Shown: positions 53,866-62,386 of the stretch, piece by piece
Position numbering within the stretch: position 1 is the first letter of the stretch
How the letters are laid out: every line of letters begins with the position of its first letter
Notes under the pieces: model-generated
Database searches by the model: none
Seen by the model: the letters and a program-made list of their open reading frames with translations, nothing else
What the model was told of the DNA's origin: nothing
Position numbers and translations under genes: made by a program
From: VXNE01 sp965205735
GTDB taxonomy: Bacteria > Pseudomonadota > Gammaproteobacteria > Pseudomonadales > Azotimanducaceae
Assembly: GCA_965205735.1 (NCBI GenBank)
Contig: OZ242179.1
Location: 3,162,001 to 3,226,000 of the forward strand
Direction: 5' to 3'
DNA length: 64,000 nucleotides

Positions 53866-55143
53866 TTAGTCGATATCGAGCCGGTCTACGTTAGAAAAGT
53901 TCGAATACGATGACGTGACGATGCTCTCGCCCTCGGCAAGTCCATCGATGACTTCCAGGAATTCGTCGTTGCGTCGTCCGAGCGAGACGGTTCTTCTCCT
54001 GGCGAAGGAACGGTCCTCGGAAACGACGAACACCCAGGTGCCGCCGGTCTGCTGGGTGAACGGGCCCACGGGGACTCTCAACGTCCGTACCGGGTCGCTC
54101 AACGAAAGGCGCGCGCGCAAAGATTGGCCACGCGTCAATGCTTCCGGCTGCTCGCCCACGAATTCCAGGTCGATCTGAAAGATCCCGTTCTCCACCTCGG
54201 GGTAGCTTCTGCTAAGGCGGAGCTCGTATCGGATTCCGTCACGATCCAGAACCGCGGGCTGCCCGGCCGCTAGGCTCGGCAGATGGAACTCGTCCAAGCT
54301 GGCAGTGATCTTGACGTGATCCGGATCGGCGATTTGGCCGATCCGGGTTCCGGGCGGCAGCGATTCCCCCACATCGAACCCGAACGACGTAAGCTGACCA
54401 TCGGCGGGCGCCTTGACGTCCAGGCTGTCGAGCTTGCCCTGCGCGACCTTGAGATTGTCCCGCAACCTGTCCGTCTGCACCCGAAGCTCGGCCATGGTCG
54501 CTTCCTGCAGTCTGAGATCCGTTTCCTGGGCCTCGCGGGTCAACGCGAGGCGCTGACGCTTGTATTCCAGCTCATCCTCCCGATGTTCCACTTCCACAAG
54601 CCTGATATGGCCCAATTCGGCAAGTTTCCGCTCCCTGGCAAGATCGCGCTCCAGGCGCCGGATTTCATAGTCGAGATCGAGAATGCTCTGCTGATGCGCC
54701 AGACGGTTTTTCTCCAGGTCGAGTTCCGTTCGGCTCAGATTGTTGAGTTGGTGGGTGACTTCGGCATCGCTCCGAATAACATCAAGCTGGAGCTGCGTAT
54801 TCGAGAGCCGCAACAGCGGGTATCCCTCGGATACTCGCGCGCCGTTCTCGACGAATATCTGTTCAACGACGCCCCCCTCCGGGGAATCCACGATGATCGT
54901 GCGCAACGGCACGGCGGTGCCGCGCACCGCGATGTAATGCTCGAAATCGCCCATCCGCACCGTGCCGAGGCTGATTTGATCGCGATCCACCCGAAGGGAT
55001 CGCTCTCGGTCGCCGCCAATCATCAATACCGAAGCCAGTATCGCGGCGAATATGCCTCCGATGATGAGCGCGCCAGGCAACCACTTCGGATAGCGACGTT
55101 TCAGGGCGCGATCCATGCCCGTCTGGTGGTGGGAGATGCTCAT
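53866..55143 (-). CDS. Periplasmic adaptor (HlyD/RND type) of a MacA-like exporter
   Basis: A 425-residue membrane-fusion protein. A single N-terminal helix (PGALIIGGIFAAILASVLMI) is followed by a barrel-sandwich half (VVEQIFVENGARVSEGYPLL), a long coiled-coil hairpin (~130-225), the second half with VKAPADGQLTSF, and beta-barrel domains. It bridges the permease to an outer-membrane channel, not encoded here. It begins seven bases after the permease stop. Confidence 0.9.
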   Translation of the reverse strand: MSISHHQTGMDRALKRRYPKWLPGALIIGGIFAAILASVLMIGGDRERSLRVDRDQISLGTVRMGDFEHYIAVRGTAVPLRTIIVDSPEGGVVEQIFVENGARVSEGYPLLRLSNTQLQLDVIRSDAEVTHQLNNLSRTELDLEKNRLAHQQSILDLDYEIRRLERDLARERKLAELGHIRLVEVEHREDELEYKRQRLALTREAQETDLRLQEATMAELRVQTDRLRDNLKVAQGKLDSLDVKAPADGQLTSFGFDVGESLPPGTRIGQIADPDHVKITASLDEFHLPSLAAGQPAVLDRDGIRYELRLSRSYPEVENGIFQIDLEFVGEQPEALTRGQSLRARLSLSDPVRTLRVPVGPFTQQTGGTWVFVVSEDRSFARRRTVSLGRRNDEFLEVIDGLAEGESIVTSSYSNFSNVDRLDID

Positions 55144-55149
55144 GCCCCA

Positions 55150-57669
55150 CTACTCGTAGCGAAGCGAGTCTGCGGGCCTGGCAACGACCAGCCGACGGAA
55201 CTGGCGCGACGCGGCGACCAGGGAGAACAGCAATACAATCAGTCCGGCGATGGCGAACGGCGTCGGTGCCAGATCGATGCGCGCGCCGAATTTCTCCAGC
55301 CACGCATCGAGCAAATACCAGGCGATCGGCAGCGCGATGACGAAGGCGATGCCCGTTTGCACCGCGGATTCGAGGACCAGCAGCCGCAACACGTCGATGC
55401 GCGTCGCGCCAAGCACCCGGCGGATCGCCATTTCTCCCCGTCTGCGCTCGGTTTCGAAAGCGGCCGCGCCGTAGATTCCCATGCCCGCGATCAACAGGGC
55501 AATCGCGGCGCCGATTGCGAACGTGGCCCGAATCCGGAGAGACGGCCCTAGCTCCCGTGCCAATACTTCGTTGCTCGAGGTGATCAGCATGGACGAAAAG
55601 AGGGTTATCGGGATGACGTCCGAGAGCATCTCGTGCAATTGCGGTTCCAGCTCGGGCCAAAGATGCGGATCGACGCGCAAGGCGACCATGGGACTCACCG
55701 ACGGACGCCAATTGAACACCGCGGGGACCGATTGTTCCTGTCGGGCAGTGGGTCGAACGCTCTCGATGACCCCAACCACCGGCGCGATTCGCTGCTGCCC
55801 GCCACGGCTCGCCGTTATCTGGATATTCTTGCCGATGGCGTCGCGCGCGTCCGCAAAGCCGAGACCCCAGGCAAGATCTTCCGTCAATACCGCATCTCCC
55901 TCGCGCGCCCCGCGACTCGCGTCCTCGAACCCATATCCGGTGCCGGTGAAGGCGTGGCCCGCGAGCACTCGCGCCCGCATCGTGTCCAGGTAGCCCGTGC
56001 TCACGTCGGCAATCACCGCCCGGTTTTCCGCTCCATTCAAAGGATTCACGATGCTGGCGTTTGCATTCCGCCCCCCCAGTTGTGGGATTGTCGGCCCCCA
56101 GAAAAGACCCGCGCTCGCGACGCCCGGCATTTCGAGGGCGCGCAATGCGAACCGTCCCGCGGCGGCGCTTGCCTGTGACCAGCTAGAGTAGTCACCCCCG
56201 GCGGCGGTGAAGTGATGAAGTTCGACCGTGTCCTGTGGATCGAAACCCCGATCGAACGATGCAACATGCGCCGACTGCAGCGTGACGACCAACACACCGG
56301 AAACGGAAATCACCGCAGTGATTCGCTGCGCAATGCCGATGCCTCGCTGGAACCGCAGATCCCGCAGGGGAACCGCCGAGCCCGCCGCGCTGAAATTGTC
56401 TCCCGGGCGCAGGCGCGCTGCGGACAGTGCCGGATAGATCCCGGCGACAACGCCAATGGCTGTGGCCGCTGCGACAGCGGCGAGCATCCGGGCGAATCCG
56501 ACCGGGCTGCCTTGAAGCTGAAATCCCGCGGCGCGAAGTTGAGCCGGCAGTTGCGAATCGGGCGCGCCGGCATTCACATAGGCGATGAACAGGGGCAGCA
56601 ACAGCACATAGGCGAACAGGCCGATCGCAAGAGCCAGGAATGCAGTCAGGATGCTCGGGCCGACGTACAGCCGGACAAGTTCGCCGAAGGACGCGCCAAA
56701 CAGCTTGCGCAGGCTGGCCTCCCTCGTCCGCCTGACCGCCTGCACCAAATTGAGCGCGATGAAGTTCAGCGTGGTGAGCATGAGGACGACCATCGACACG
56801 ATAGCGATACCGATGACTTGTCCGCGGCTGCCTTTGGAAGTCCGGCCACGGACCTCCGAGTTATCGAGATGAAGCGACGTGACCGGACGCAGATCGAGTG
56901 CCATGTTTTCCGTTTCGACGCCAAAGGTGACCCCCAGCGCGGATAGGACGACGTTCTCGATGGCATCCCGCGCCGCCTGAAAGTCGGCACCCTCCGTAAG
57001 TTTCACATACAGTGGGCCTCCCTCGTCGGCTGGCGTGATCGGCGTCAGGAGATCGGGGCGCGCATGCGTGGTCAGTGGATAGGCCTCGTACACCGCAATA
57101 ATTTCCCTTTCGCGCTCGTTGATCGTCAGGGTCCTGCCCACGGGATCGATACCCGACAGCGTTTCCTGGGCATAGCGCGCGGATACGGCGATGGCGTTCG
57201 GGTTCAGGAACAGCGCTTTGCGATTCCCCGCGACGAACCGCAGCGGGTACATATCCAGGAAACCTGGGGTGACGGCGAACAAGGCGCCGATGCTGTCGGG
57301 AGATAGCGCGGTCCGGTCGAAGACGATACTCTTGACTAATCGCTGGCCGAGCAATCCGGCGGATTTGATCGCCGGTACCTGTTCCTCTAGAGTTGCGGCA
57401 GTCGAGGGTGAGAGGGAGAAGTTGTGCGCTTCGCTCTGACCGGCCGAGCCGACACTCGTGAAGCGGGCTCGATAGACGCGGTCCGCATCGTCGATCCAGC
57501 GATCATAGCTGAGCTCCTGCTGCACGTAGGCGAAACCCAGCATGAAAAAAGTGAAACCGATGGCCAAGCCCGCGACGCTGTTAAGCACATAGGCCCGGTT
57601 GTGCGAAATGTGCCGCCATACGCCGATCCAATGGTGGGGCGTCCCGATTCCGTGGACTGTCTGCTCCAC
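55150..57669 (-). CDS. ABC transporter permease (MacB/FtsX type)
   Basis: An 839-residue permease with two FtsX-like halves. An N-terminal membrane helix (VLNSVAGLAIGFTFFMLGFA) precedes a MacB periplasmic domain. Helices at ~280-430 include VVLMLTTLNFIALNLVQAVR and RRTREASLRKLFGASF. A second periplasmic domain and a C-terminal helix cluster (AAIALLIAGMGIYGAAAFET, RRRGEMAIRRVLGA) follow. The doubled layout suggests export of a peptide or small amphiphile. First gene of the three-gene operon. Confidence 0.9.
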   Translation of the reverse strand: MEQTVHGIGTPHHWIGVWRHISHNRAYVLNSVAGLAIGFTFFMLGFAYVQQELSYDRWIDDADRVYRARFTSVGSAGQSEAHNFSLSPSTAATLEEQVPAIKSAGLLGQRLVKSIVFDRTALSPDSIGALFAVTPGFLDMYPLRFVAGNRKALFLNPNAIAVSARYAQETLSGIDPVGRTLTINEREREIIAVYEAYPLTTHARPDLLTPITPADEGGPLYVKLTEGADFQAARDAIENVVLSALGVTFGVETENMALDLRPVTSLHLDNSEVRGRTSKGSRGQVIGIAIVSMVVLMLTTLNFIALNLVQAVRRTREASLRKLFGASFGELVRLYVGPSILTAFLALAIGLFAYVLLLPLFIAYVNAGAPDSQLPAQLRAAGFQLQGSPVGFARMLAAVAAATAIGVVAGIYPALSAARLRPGDNFSAAGSAVPLRDLRFQRGIGIAQRITAVISVSGVLVVTLQSAHVASFDRGFDPQDTVELHHFTAAGGDYSSWSQASAAAGRFALRALEMPGVASAGLFWGPTIPQLGGRNANASIVNPLNGAENRAVIADVSTGYLDTMRARVLAGHAFTGTGYGFEDASRGAREGDAVLTEDLAWGLGFADARDAIGKNIQITASRGGQQRIAPVVGVIESVRPTARQEQSVPAVFNWRPSVSPMVALRVDPHLWPELEPQLHEMLSDVIPITLFSSMLITSSNEVLARELGPSLRIRATFAIGAAIALLIAGMGIYGAAAFETERRRGEMAIRRVLGATRIDVLRLLVLESAVQTGIAFVIALPIAWYLLDAWLEKFGARIDLAPTPFAIAGLIVLLFSLVAASRQFRRLVVARPADSLRYE

Positions 57670-57774
57670 TGGATTACTTCAACGCTCGACCCGCGCGCCG
57701 AAGTTGAATAATTCGTTTCAAGCTGGCGCATGCACAAGGGCGAAGGCCTGAAGATCGGTCGCGCCAGAACGCAG

Positions 57775-58216
57775 AACCAAGACCGACTGGGCGCCCTTCC
57801 TGAGCGACATCGCCGAGCGCCACCCCGACGCCAAGCGGATCACGCTGGTCATGGACAACCCCGGCACGCACCGGCCCGGCACCCTCTACGCGACCTTCGA
57901 ACCGACGCGGGCCAAGGCCCTGTGGGACCGGTTCGAGTTCGTCTATACCCCCAAGCACGGTAGTTGGCTGAACGTTGCCGAAGTCGAACTCAACGTCATG
58001 ATTCGACAGTGCCTCCGCCGCATCGACTCCATCGACATCCTGCGCGACGAGGTCGCAGCTTGGCAGGCATCCCGCGACAGCATCCACGGAAGAGTCAACT
58101 GGCAGTTCACAACGGACGATGCCCGAGAGAAGCTAAAACGACTCTATCCGACTCTTGATGGATCACAGGACACTAGGGGGAGGGGCATTGCGAACAGCCC
58201 ATCCAGAGATTTTTGA
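57775..58216 (+). pseudogene. IS630-family transposase, C-terminal fragment
   Basis: Encodes the end of a DDE_3 domain: DWAPFLSDIAERHPDAKRI, LVMDNPGTHRPGTLY (second Asp), FVYTPKHGSWLNVAEVELN (Glu) and WQFTTDDAREKLKRLYP. The N-terminal HTH and the first Asp are missing. From about 58170 it runs into unrelated sequence. Confidence 0.8.
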
Positions 58217-58460
58217 AGGCCACGACACCTTCGACGGAGCAGACGCCTCCGCCCGACCACCCGTATACATACGGTGAACCACTACAACTCGTGGATGTGT
58301 ATCCCGTGTAGAGTAGGGCGGTTTCATCGAAATCTATCGGCGCGGATCCGGAGATCGTAGCGCACAACAACAATGCGAGAGGTATGCTAAACCATTTTTT
58401 TTTTGGAACATTCTTGTCTCCGTAGGAGCATGGGAGTGTTTCAAGGGCATCGGGCACCAT
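58173..58460 (-). CDS. Small cysteine-containing exported protein, ~95 aa
   Basis: A basic start (VPKKKWFSIPLALLLCATIS) forms a good signal peptide, with probable cleavage near SGSAPID. The mature part is short and rich in Gly, Ser, Tyr and Cys (TGYTSTSCSGSPYVYGWSGG, then GVCSVEG and MGCSQCPSP): four Cys. The local base composition is AT-richer than its neighbours. An A10 run (58395-58404) encodes the lysines and makes the frame fragile. It overlaps the IS630 fragment's 3' end on the other strand. The start (58460) is a guess. Confidence 0.4.
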   Translation of the reverse strand: MVPDALETLPCSYGDKNVPKKKWFSIPLALLLCATISGSAPIDFDETALLYTGYTSTSCSGSPYVYGWSGGGVCSVEGVVAFKNLWMGCSQCPSP

Positions 58461-58664
58461 TGCATAGAACGTGAATCTGCGCAATTGGTTTTTTGCGGGT
58501 CGGGAAAGCCAGTGTCGGCGCCGGATTGGCAGCCTCCAGTGAGATACCCCGTGCGGCAATGAGACCCGAACCATGCACATCGAGTGCATGCGGATCAAAT
58601 TGAACTGGGGCTCAAGGTGGACGAGCGCGCCCGGGGGCGCCATGTCCAGGGCAGGGATTTGGCG

Positions 58665-58815
58665 ATTGGGGTAAATACGTCGTTTATCTCCCGAAGCCTT
58701 GACGTTTATGGTTCCCCCAACGCGCACCCCGACACCGGCAATGTGGCGGCGCGCGTGGGGACGAATTGCTGTGCTCTCCGAGCGCGTTTCGGAGCGCGTT
58801 GTTAAGGAAGCAGCG
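58665..58815. repeat. Dispersed intergenic repeat B, copy 1
   Basis: About 150 bases matching 63815-63968 in the same orientation, with the shared stretches TTTATCTCCCGAAGCC, GACGTTTATGGTTCCCCCAA and GGCGCGCGTGGGGACGAATT. No coding potential was recognised. It directly precedes the truncated guaA copy. Confidence 0.75.
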
Positions 58816-58823
58816 CCCTTACA

Positions 58824-59352
58824 ACTGCACGCCGTAGAAACGTCGCGATGGGTTTGTCATGGCGGCGATCGGCGCGCTCGGTGTGCTGGCCGCGACTTCG
58901 AAGTCCGGCGGCAACGACACGACCTTGTCGCCGTGGCTCATCCAAACGGGCAGGCGGCCGTTGACTCCGAAGCGCCCGAGCAAGCCGTCGGCGCCGTCTT
59001 CGACGATGTCGATCTCCGCGCTGCCGAACTCGCGCCTGGAAGAGGGTTCGACGGCGCCGCCGAGTTGGGCGGCCAGCGCGTGCATGCCGTAGCAGATGCC
59101 GAGTACCGGGACCCCGGCATCGAGCACCTGGTCGGGAATGCGGGGCGTCGATACTTCGGTCACGGTCTCCGGGCCGCCCGAGAGAACCACTCCGCGCGGT
59201 GCGAATGCGTTGACGAAATCGGCGGGCAGGTCGAAAGGGTGGACCTCGCAATACACCCCGGCCTCGCGTACTCGGCGGGCGATGAGCTGCGTGTACTGCG
59301 ATCCGAAGTCGATGATCAGCAGACGCTCATCCGGCGAGCTTCGATCCGGCAA
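58824..59352 (-). pseudogene. guaA: Truncated guaA, copy 2 (glutaminase part only)
   Basis: Identical layout to the 5' part of guaA copy 1, from the TTG start at 59352 through LGICYGMHALA to SRRFYGVQ. It breaks at 58824 before the HPE histidine-glutamate of the glutaminase triad. It lacks the whole synthetase, so it is non-functional. One stretch reads GRFGVNGRLP where copy 1 has GRFGIDGRLP. Confidence 0.9.
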
Positions 59353-59398
59353 GCGGTCATCGAATGTGGGCGCGCGCGCCTGTCGGTTTACGCTGTTC

Positions 59399-60868
59399 TC
59401 AGGCAATCGGGTAGTTCGGCGGTTCTTTGGTGATCGAGACGTCGTGGACGTGACCTTCCGCCAGGCTCGCCGATGAGATCTTGACGAACTGCGTCGACGT
59501 GCGCATGGCATCGATGTCTTTCGAACCCGTATACCCCATGGAGGAGCGGACGCCGCCCATGAGTTGATGCACGATGGGACTCACCGGCCCGCGATACGGC
59601 ACCCGGCCTTCGATCCCCTCGGGCACGAGCTTGCCATTGTCACCGTCGGGTTCCTGGAAGTAGCGGTCGCCAGATCCGAATTCGCCGTCCATGGCGGCGA
59701 TGGAACCCATGCCCCGGTAGGACTTGTAGGTTCGCCCCTGGTACAACTCGACTTCCCCCGGGGCTTCATCGGTACCGGCAAGGAGCGCGCCGACCATGAC
59801 GACGCTGGCCCCCGCGCCGATAGCTTTGGCTATGTCGCCGGAGAAGCGGACTCCTCCATCCGCGATCACGGGTATGTCGTCCTCCTGCGCTTCCTCGGCG
59901 ACCTCCGCCACCGCCGTGATCTGCGGGACGCCTATACCGGAAACGACGCGGGTCGTGCAGATGCTGCCGGGACCAATGCCGACCTTGACGCAGTCCACTC
60001 CCGCCCCGATCAATGCGCGGGCGCCTTCCTTGGTGGCCACATTGCCGCCGACCAACGGCAGCTTCGGATACTTCTGCTTGATCCAGCTTATGCGGTCAAG
60101 CACGCGCTGGGAGTGGCCGTGGGCGGTGTCCACCACCAATACATCCACTCCGGCTTCGACCAGCGCGGCGACGCGGTCGTCCGTGTCTTCGCCGGTGCCG
60201 ACTCCGGCGCCGACGCGAAGCTGTCCCTCACCATCCTTGCAGGCGTTCGGAAACCGTTGCGCCTTGGTGATGTCCTTTACGGTCACCATGCCGGTAAGAC
60301 GAAAGCCGCCGTCGGTAAGGAGGATCTTCTCGATGCGATGCCGATGCAGGAGGTCGGTGATTTCGTCGAAAGTCGCGCCCTCGGCGGCGGTGACCAGGCG
60401 CTCCTTCGGCGTCATCACCTCGGATATGCGCGCGTCGAGCCGCTGCTCGAACCGGATGTCGCGGCTGGTGACGATGCCGAGCAGTTCGTTGCCGCGCACC
60501 ACGGGAACCCCCGAAATGTCGTGTTCCGCCGTCAACGCCACCAGATCGCGCACGGTGCGCTCCGGGCCAATGGTCACGGGGTCGCGGATGATGCCGCTCT
60601 CGTACTTCTTGACCGACCGCACCTCGCGTGCCTGTCGTTCGAGCGGCATGTTCTTGTGCACGATGCCGATGCCGCCTTCCTGGGCCATGGCGATGGCCAG
60701 GCGAGCCTCGGTGACGGTGTCCATGGCGGCGGACATCAGGGGAATGTTGAGGTCGATATCGCGGGTCAAGCGGGTCCGCAGGTCGACTTCGGATGGCAGA
60801 ACGCGGGAATACGCAGGCAGCAGCAGGACATCGTCGAAGGTGAGCGCTTCCTGCACGATCCGCAGCAT
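59399..60868 (-). CDS. guaB: IMP dehydrogenase, copy 2
   Basis: A complete second IMPDH, same length and start (MLRIVQEALTFDD) as copy 1. The CBS pair, catalytic GPGSICTTRVV and flap are intact. It has VMTPKERLV, the more usual CBS-region sequence, where copy 1 has Ser. Its upstream flank differs from copy 1 beyond 60926, so the two may have different promoters. Which copy is ancestral is open; copy 1 lies next to complete guaA. Confidence 0.93.
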   Translation of the reverse strand: MLRIVQEALTFDDVLLLPAYSRVLPSEVDLRTRLTRDIDLNIPLMSAAMDTVTEARLAIAMAQEGGIGIVHKNMPLERQAREVRSVKKYESGIIRDPVTIGPERTVRDLVALTAEHDISGVPVVRGNELLGIVTSRDIRFEQRLDARISEVMTPKERLVTAAEGATFDEITDLLHRHRIEKILLTDGGFRLTGMVTVKDITKAQRFPNACKDGEGQLRVGAGVGTGEDTDDRVAALVEAGVDVLVVDTAHGHSQRVLDRISWIKQKYPKLPLVGGNVATKEGARALIGAGVDCVKVGIGPGSICTTRVVSGIGVPQITAVAEVAEEAQEDDIPVIADGGVRFSGDIAKAIGAGASVVMVGALLAGTDEAPGEVELYQGRTYKSYRGMGSIAAMDGEFGSGDRYFQEPDGDNGKLVPEGIEGRVPYRGPVSPIVHQLMGGVRSSMGYTGSKDIDAMRTSTQFVKISSASLAEGHVHDVSITKEPPNYPIA

Positions 60869-60926
60869 GTCAAAACCGGGATTTGCTAAACGCGCGATGG
60901 TACGCCCGCACTCCGATGGAGTAAAT

Positions 60927-61330
60927 ACCAGCGCCACGTTTTGGTGTTGCCAGCTTCAATCCGTCCTAACCCGGACATTTCATCAAGGGCCGCGATGATC
61001 GCGCAGGATTTTGCCCGCGTGGGCGTGCTCGCGAGCGGAAGCATAGCCACCGCTTATGGTGCAGCGAGCATGCGCGCGCACGCGGGCAAAAGACCAGCGA
61101 GGGCGCGGCCAGCGCAGTTTGTTCCCGGCAGGATTTTCGAAATCAACGATTAACCTGTTGAAACCAAAAGATATCTATCTACTAAACAAGCGGCTTGGTG
61201 AAATATCCGGGCTAAGTCCCTCAACGCTGCTTCGTTGTCCACGGGACCCGCGGTGAAATCGAGGGAGTAGCGAACACTCCCCCGCCGGGACACAGCGCTT
61301 GGACCGTTATCCGGCCTTCCTGATAGCGCG
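60927..61330. other. Intergenic region with a large hairpin
   Basis: Lies upstream of guaB copy 2 and downstream of the ThuA-like gene. It contains the nested inverted repeat 61009-61091. A short plus-strand frame (60995-61153, 52 codons) runs through the hairpin and ends RPAQFVPGRIFEIND; it has no recognised family. The rest shows nothing. Confidence 0.5.
61009..61091. other. Long nested hairpin, candidate structured element
   Basis: Outer arms TTTTGCCCGCGTG (61009-61021) and CACGCGGGCAAAA (61079-61091) pair over 13 bases. Inside, TGCTCGC (61026-61032) pairs with GCGAGCA (61064-61070), and AGCGG (61034-61038) with CCGCT (61050-61054). No U-tract follows on either strand, so it is not a simple terminator. 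Confidence 0.55.
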
Positions 61331-62203
61331 TTAGGCGGCTGGCGTAGAAGGCGCCTCACATCCCTCACGGATAGACACCGCGTTCTCCGTTGGGAAGTCC
61401 GCGGGCACGTCCTGCGTCACGTCGCCGCTCGCAGCCCATTCGCAGCCTCGCTGGAACGTCGCGATAAAGCCGACGCACTCCATGGCAACCGGTCGATGAT
61501 CGGCTGGCACGCCGCCGTCCACGTGCCCAAGGGTCGTATGGAAACACCGGCCCTTTCCATAGTTGATAGCCATCAGCACCGGCTCGTTTTCCCCGCTGCC
61601 GTGGCCCGAATGGCTTTCGACACTGGGGTCAACGTAGGCCGTCGCCAGCACATCGAGGTTTTTCGCCGGGCCGCGAAGGTTGAAGTAGAGTTCATCGCTG
61701 GTATGAAGCCACTTCTCCGGCAGACCTCTGGTGATGGGGTGCTCGTTGTCGCGGGTAATGACCTGATTCTCCAGCCAGTCGATGTGATCGCCGGCGTTGC
61801 CGGGACCATGGTCCCGAACCACCGTACCGTCGCGCCAGTAGAGCCGCGGGCCCGCCTTCTCCGTGCGTCTCCCCCAGCCGCCGACGCCCATGATCTCGTT
61901 GAATTCCGGCCACTGGGGAAACAGTTGGCATGAGTGGTGAAAGAGGGCCACGCCGCCACCGGACTCCATGTACTTGAGAAAAGCTTCGTTGGTCGGCTCG
62001 GACCACGGATCGCCGCCATCGTCGAGGACCACCAGGTCATACCCGTCGAACTCGGGCCGGAAACCCGTCATGTCGCTGCCCTTTGGACCCCTGGTCATGA
62101 CATCGACGCTGAACAGGCCTGTCTGTTCGAGGATCTTCGTCACGAGCGGACTGCTTGCAAGCCAGCCATGGTGGCTCTGGCCATTGAGAAGAAGTGCTCT
62201 CAT
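61331..62203 (-). CDS. ThuA-like domain protein
   Basis: A 290-residue ThuA (trehalose-utilisation, glutamine-amidotransferase-like fold) protein. MRALLLNGQSHHGWLASSPL, FDGYDLVVLDDGGDPW, YMESGGGVALFHHSCQLFPQ and HPITRGLPEKWLHTSDELYF are the family blocks, and GKGRCFHTTLGHVDGG closes the fold. Enzymatic role is unproven; ThuA/ThuB pairs oxidise or convert sugars. It is divergent from a Gfo/Idh dehydrogenase 183 bases away, a common pairing. Confidence 0.87.
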   Translation of the reverse strand: MRALLLNGQSHHGWLASSPLVTKILEQTGLFSVDVMTRGPKGSDMTGFRPEFDGYDLVVLDDGGDPWSEPTNEAFLKYMESGGGVALFHHSCQLFPQWPEFNEIMGVGGWGRRTEKAGPRLYWRDGTVVRDHGPGNAGDHIDWLENQVITRDNEHPITRGLPEKWLHTSDELYFNLRGPAKNLDVLATAYVDPSVESHSGHGSGENEPVLMAINYGKGRCFHTTLGHVDGGVPADHRPVAMECVGFIATFQRGCEWAASGDVTQDVPADFPTENAVSIREGCEAPSTPAA

Positions 62204-62386
62204 AGGTGCTCTCCTGGCAAAGTAACGTAGCGGGATCAGGGATAAACCGCCAAGGGCGGCATATTAGCACCTGTGCTGGAGCAGATACGCCCGTGGAGGA
62301 GGCATCCCCTTGGGTCTCATCCCCGCCACAATCGGTTATTCTTCCGTCCATCAACCAAGAAGGAGCCCCCCGGGGGATAGAGAACA

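Larger units (their letters stand above)
58824..60926. repeat. 2.1-kb direct repeat, copy 2 (guaA 5' part + guaB)
   Basis: Partner of 49685-51787, same orientation. The left breakpoint abuts dispersed repeat B. Confidence 0.93.

Noticed and set aside
61009..61091. Rho-independent terminator
   Set aside because: The stem is strong but no T-run follows on either strand.
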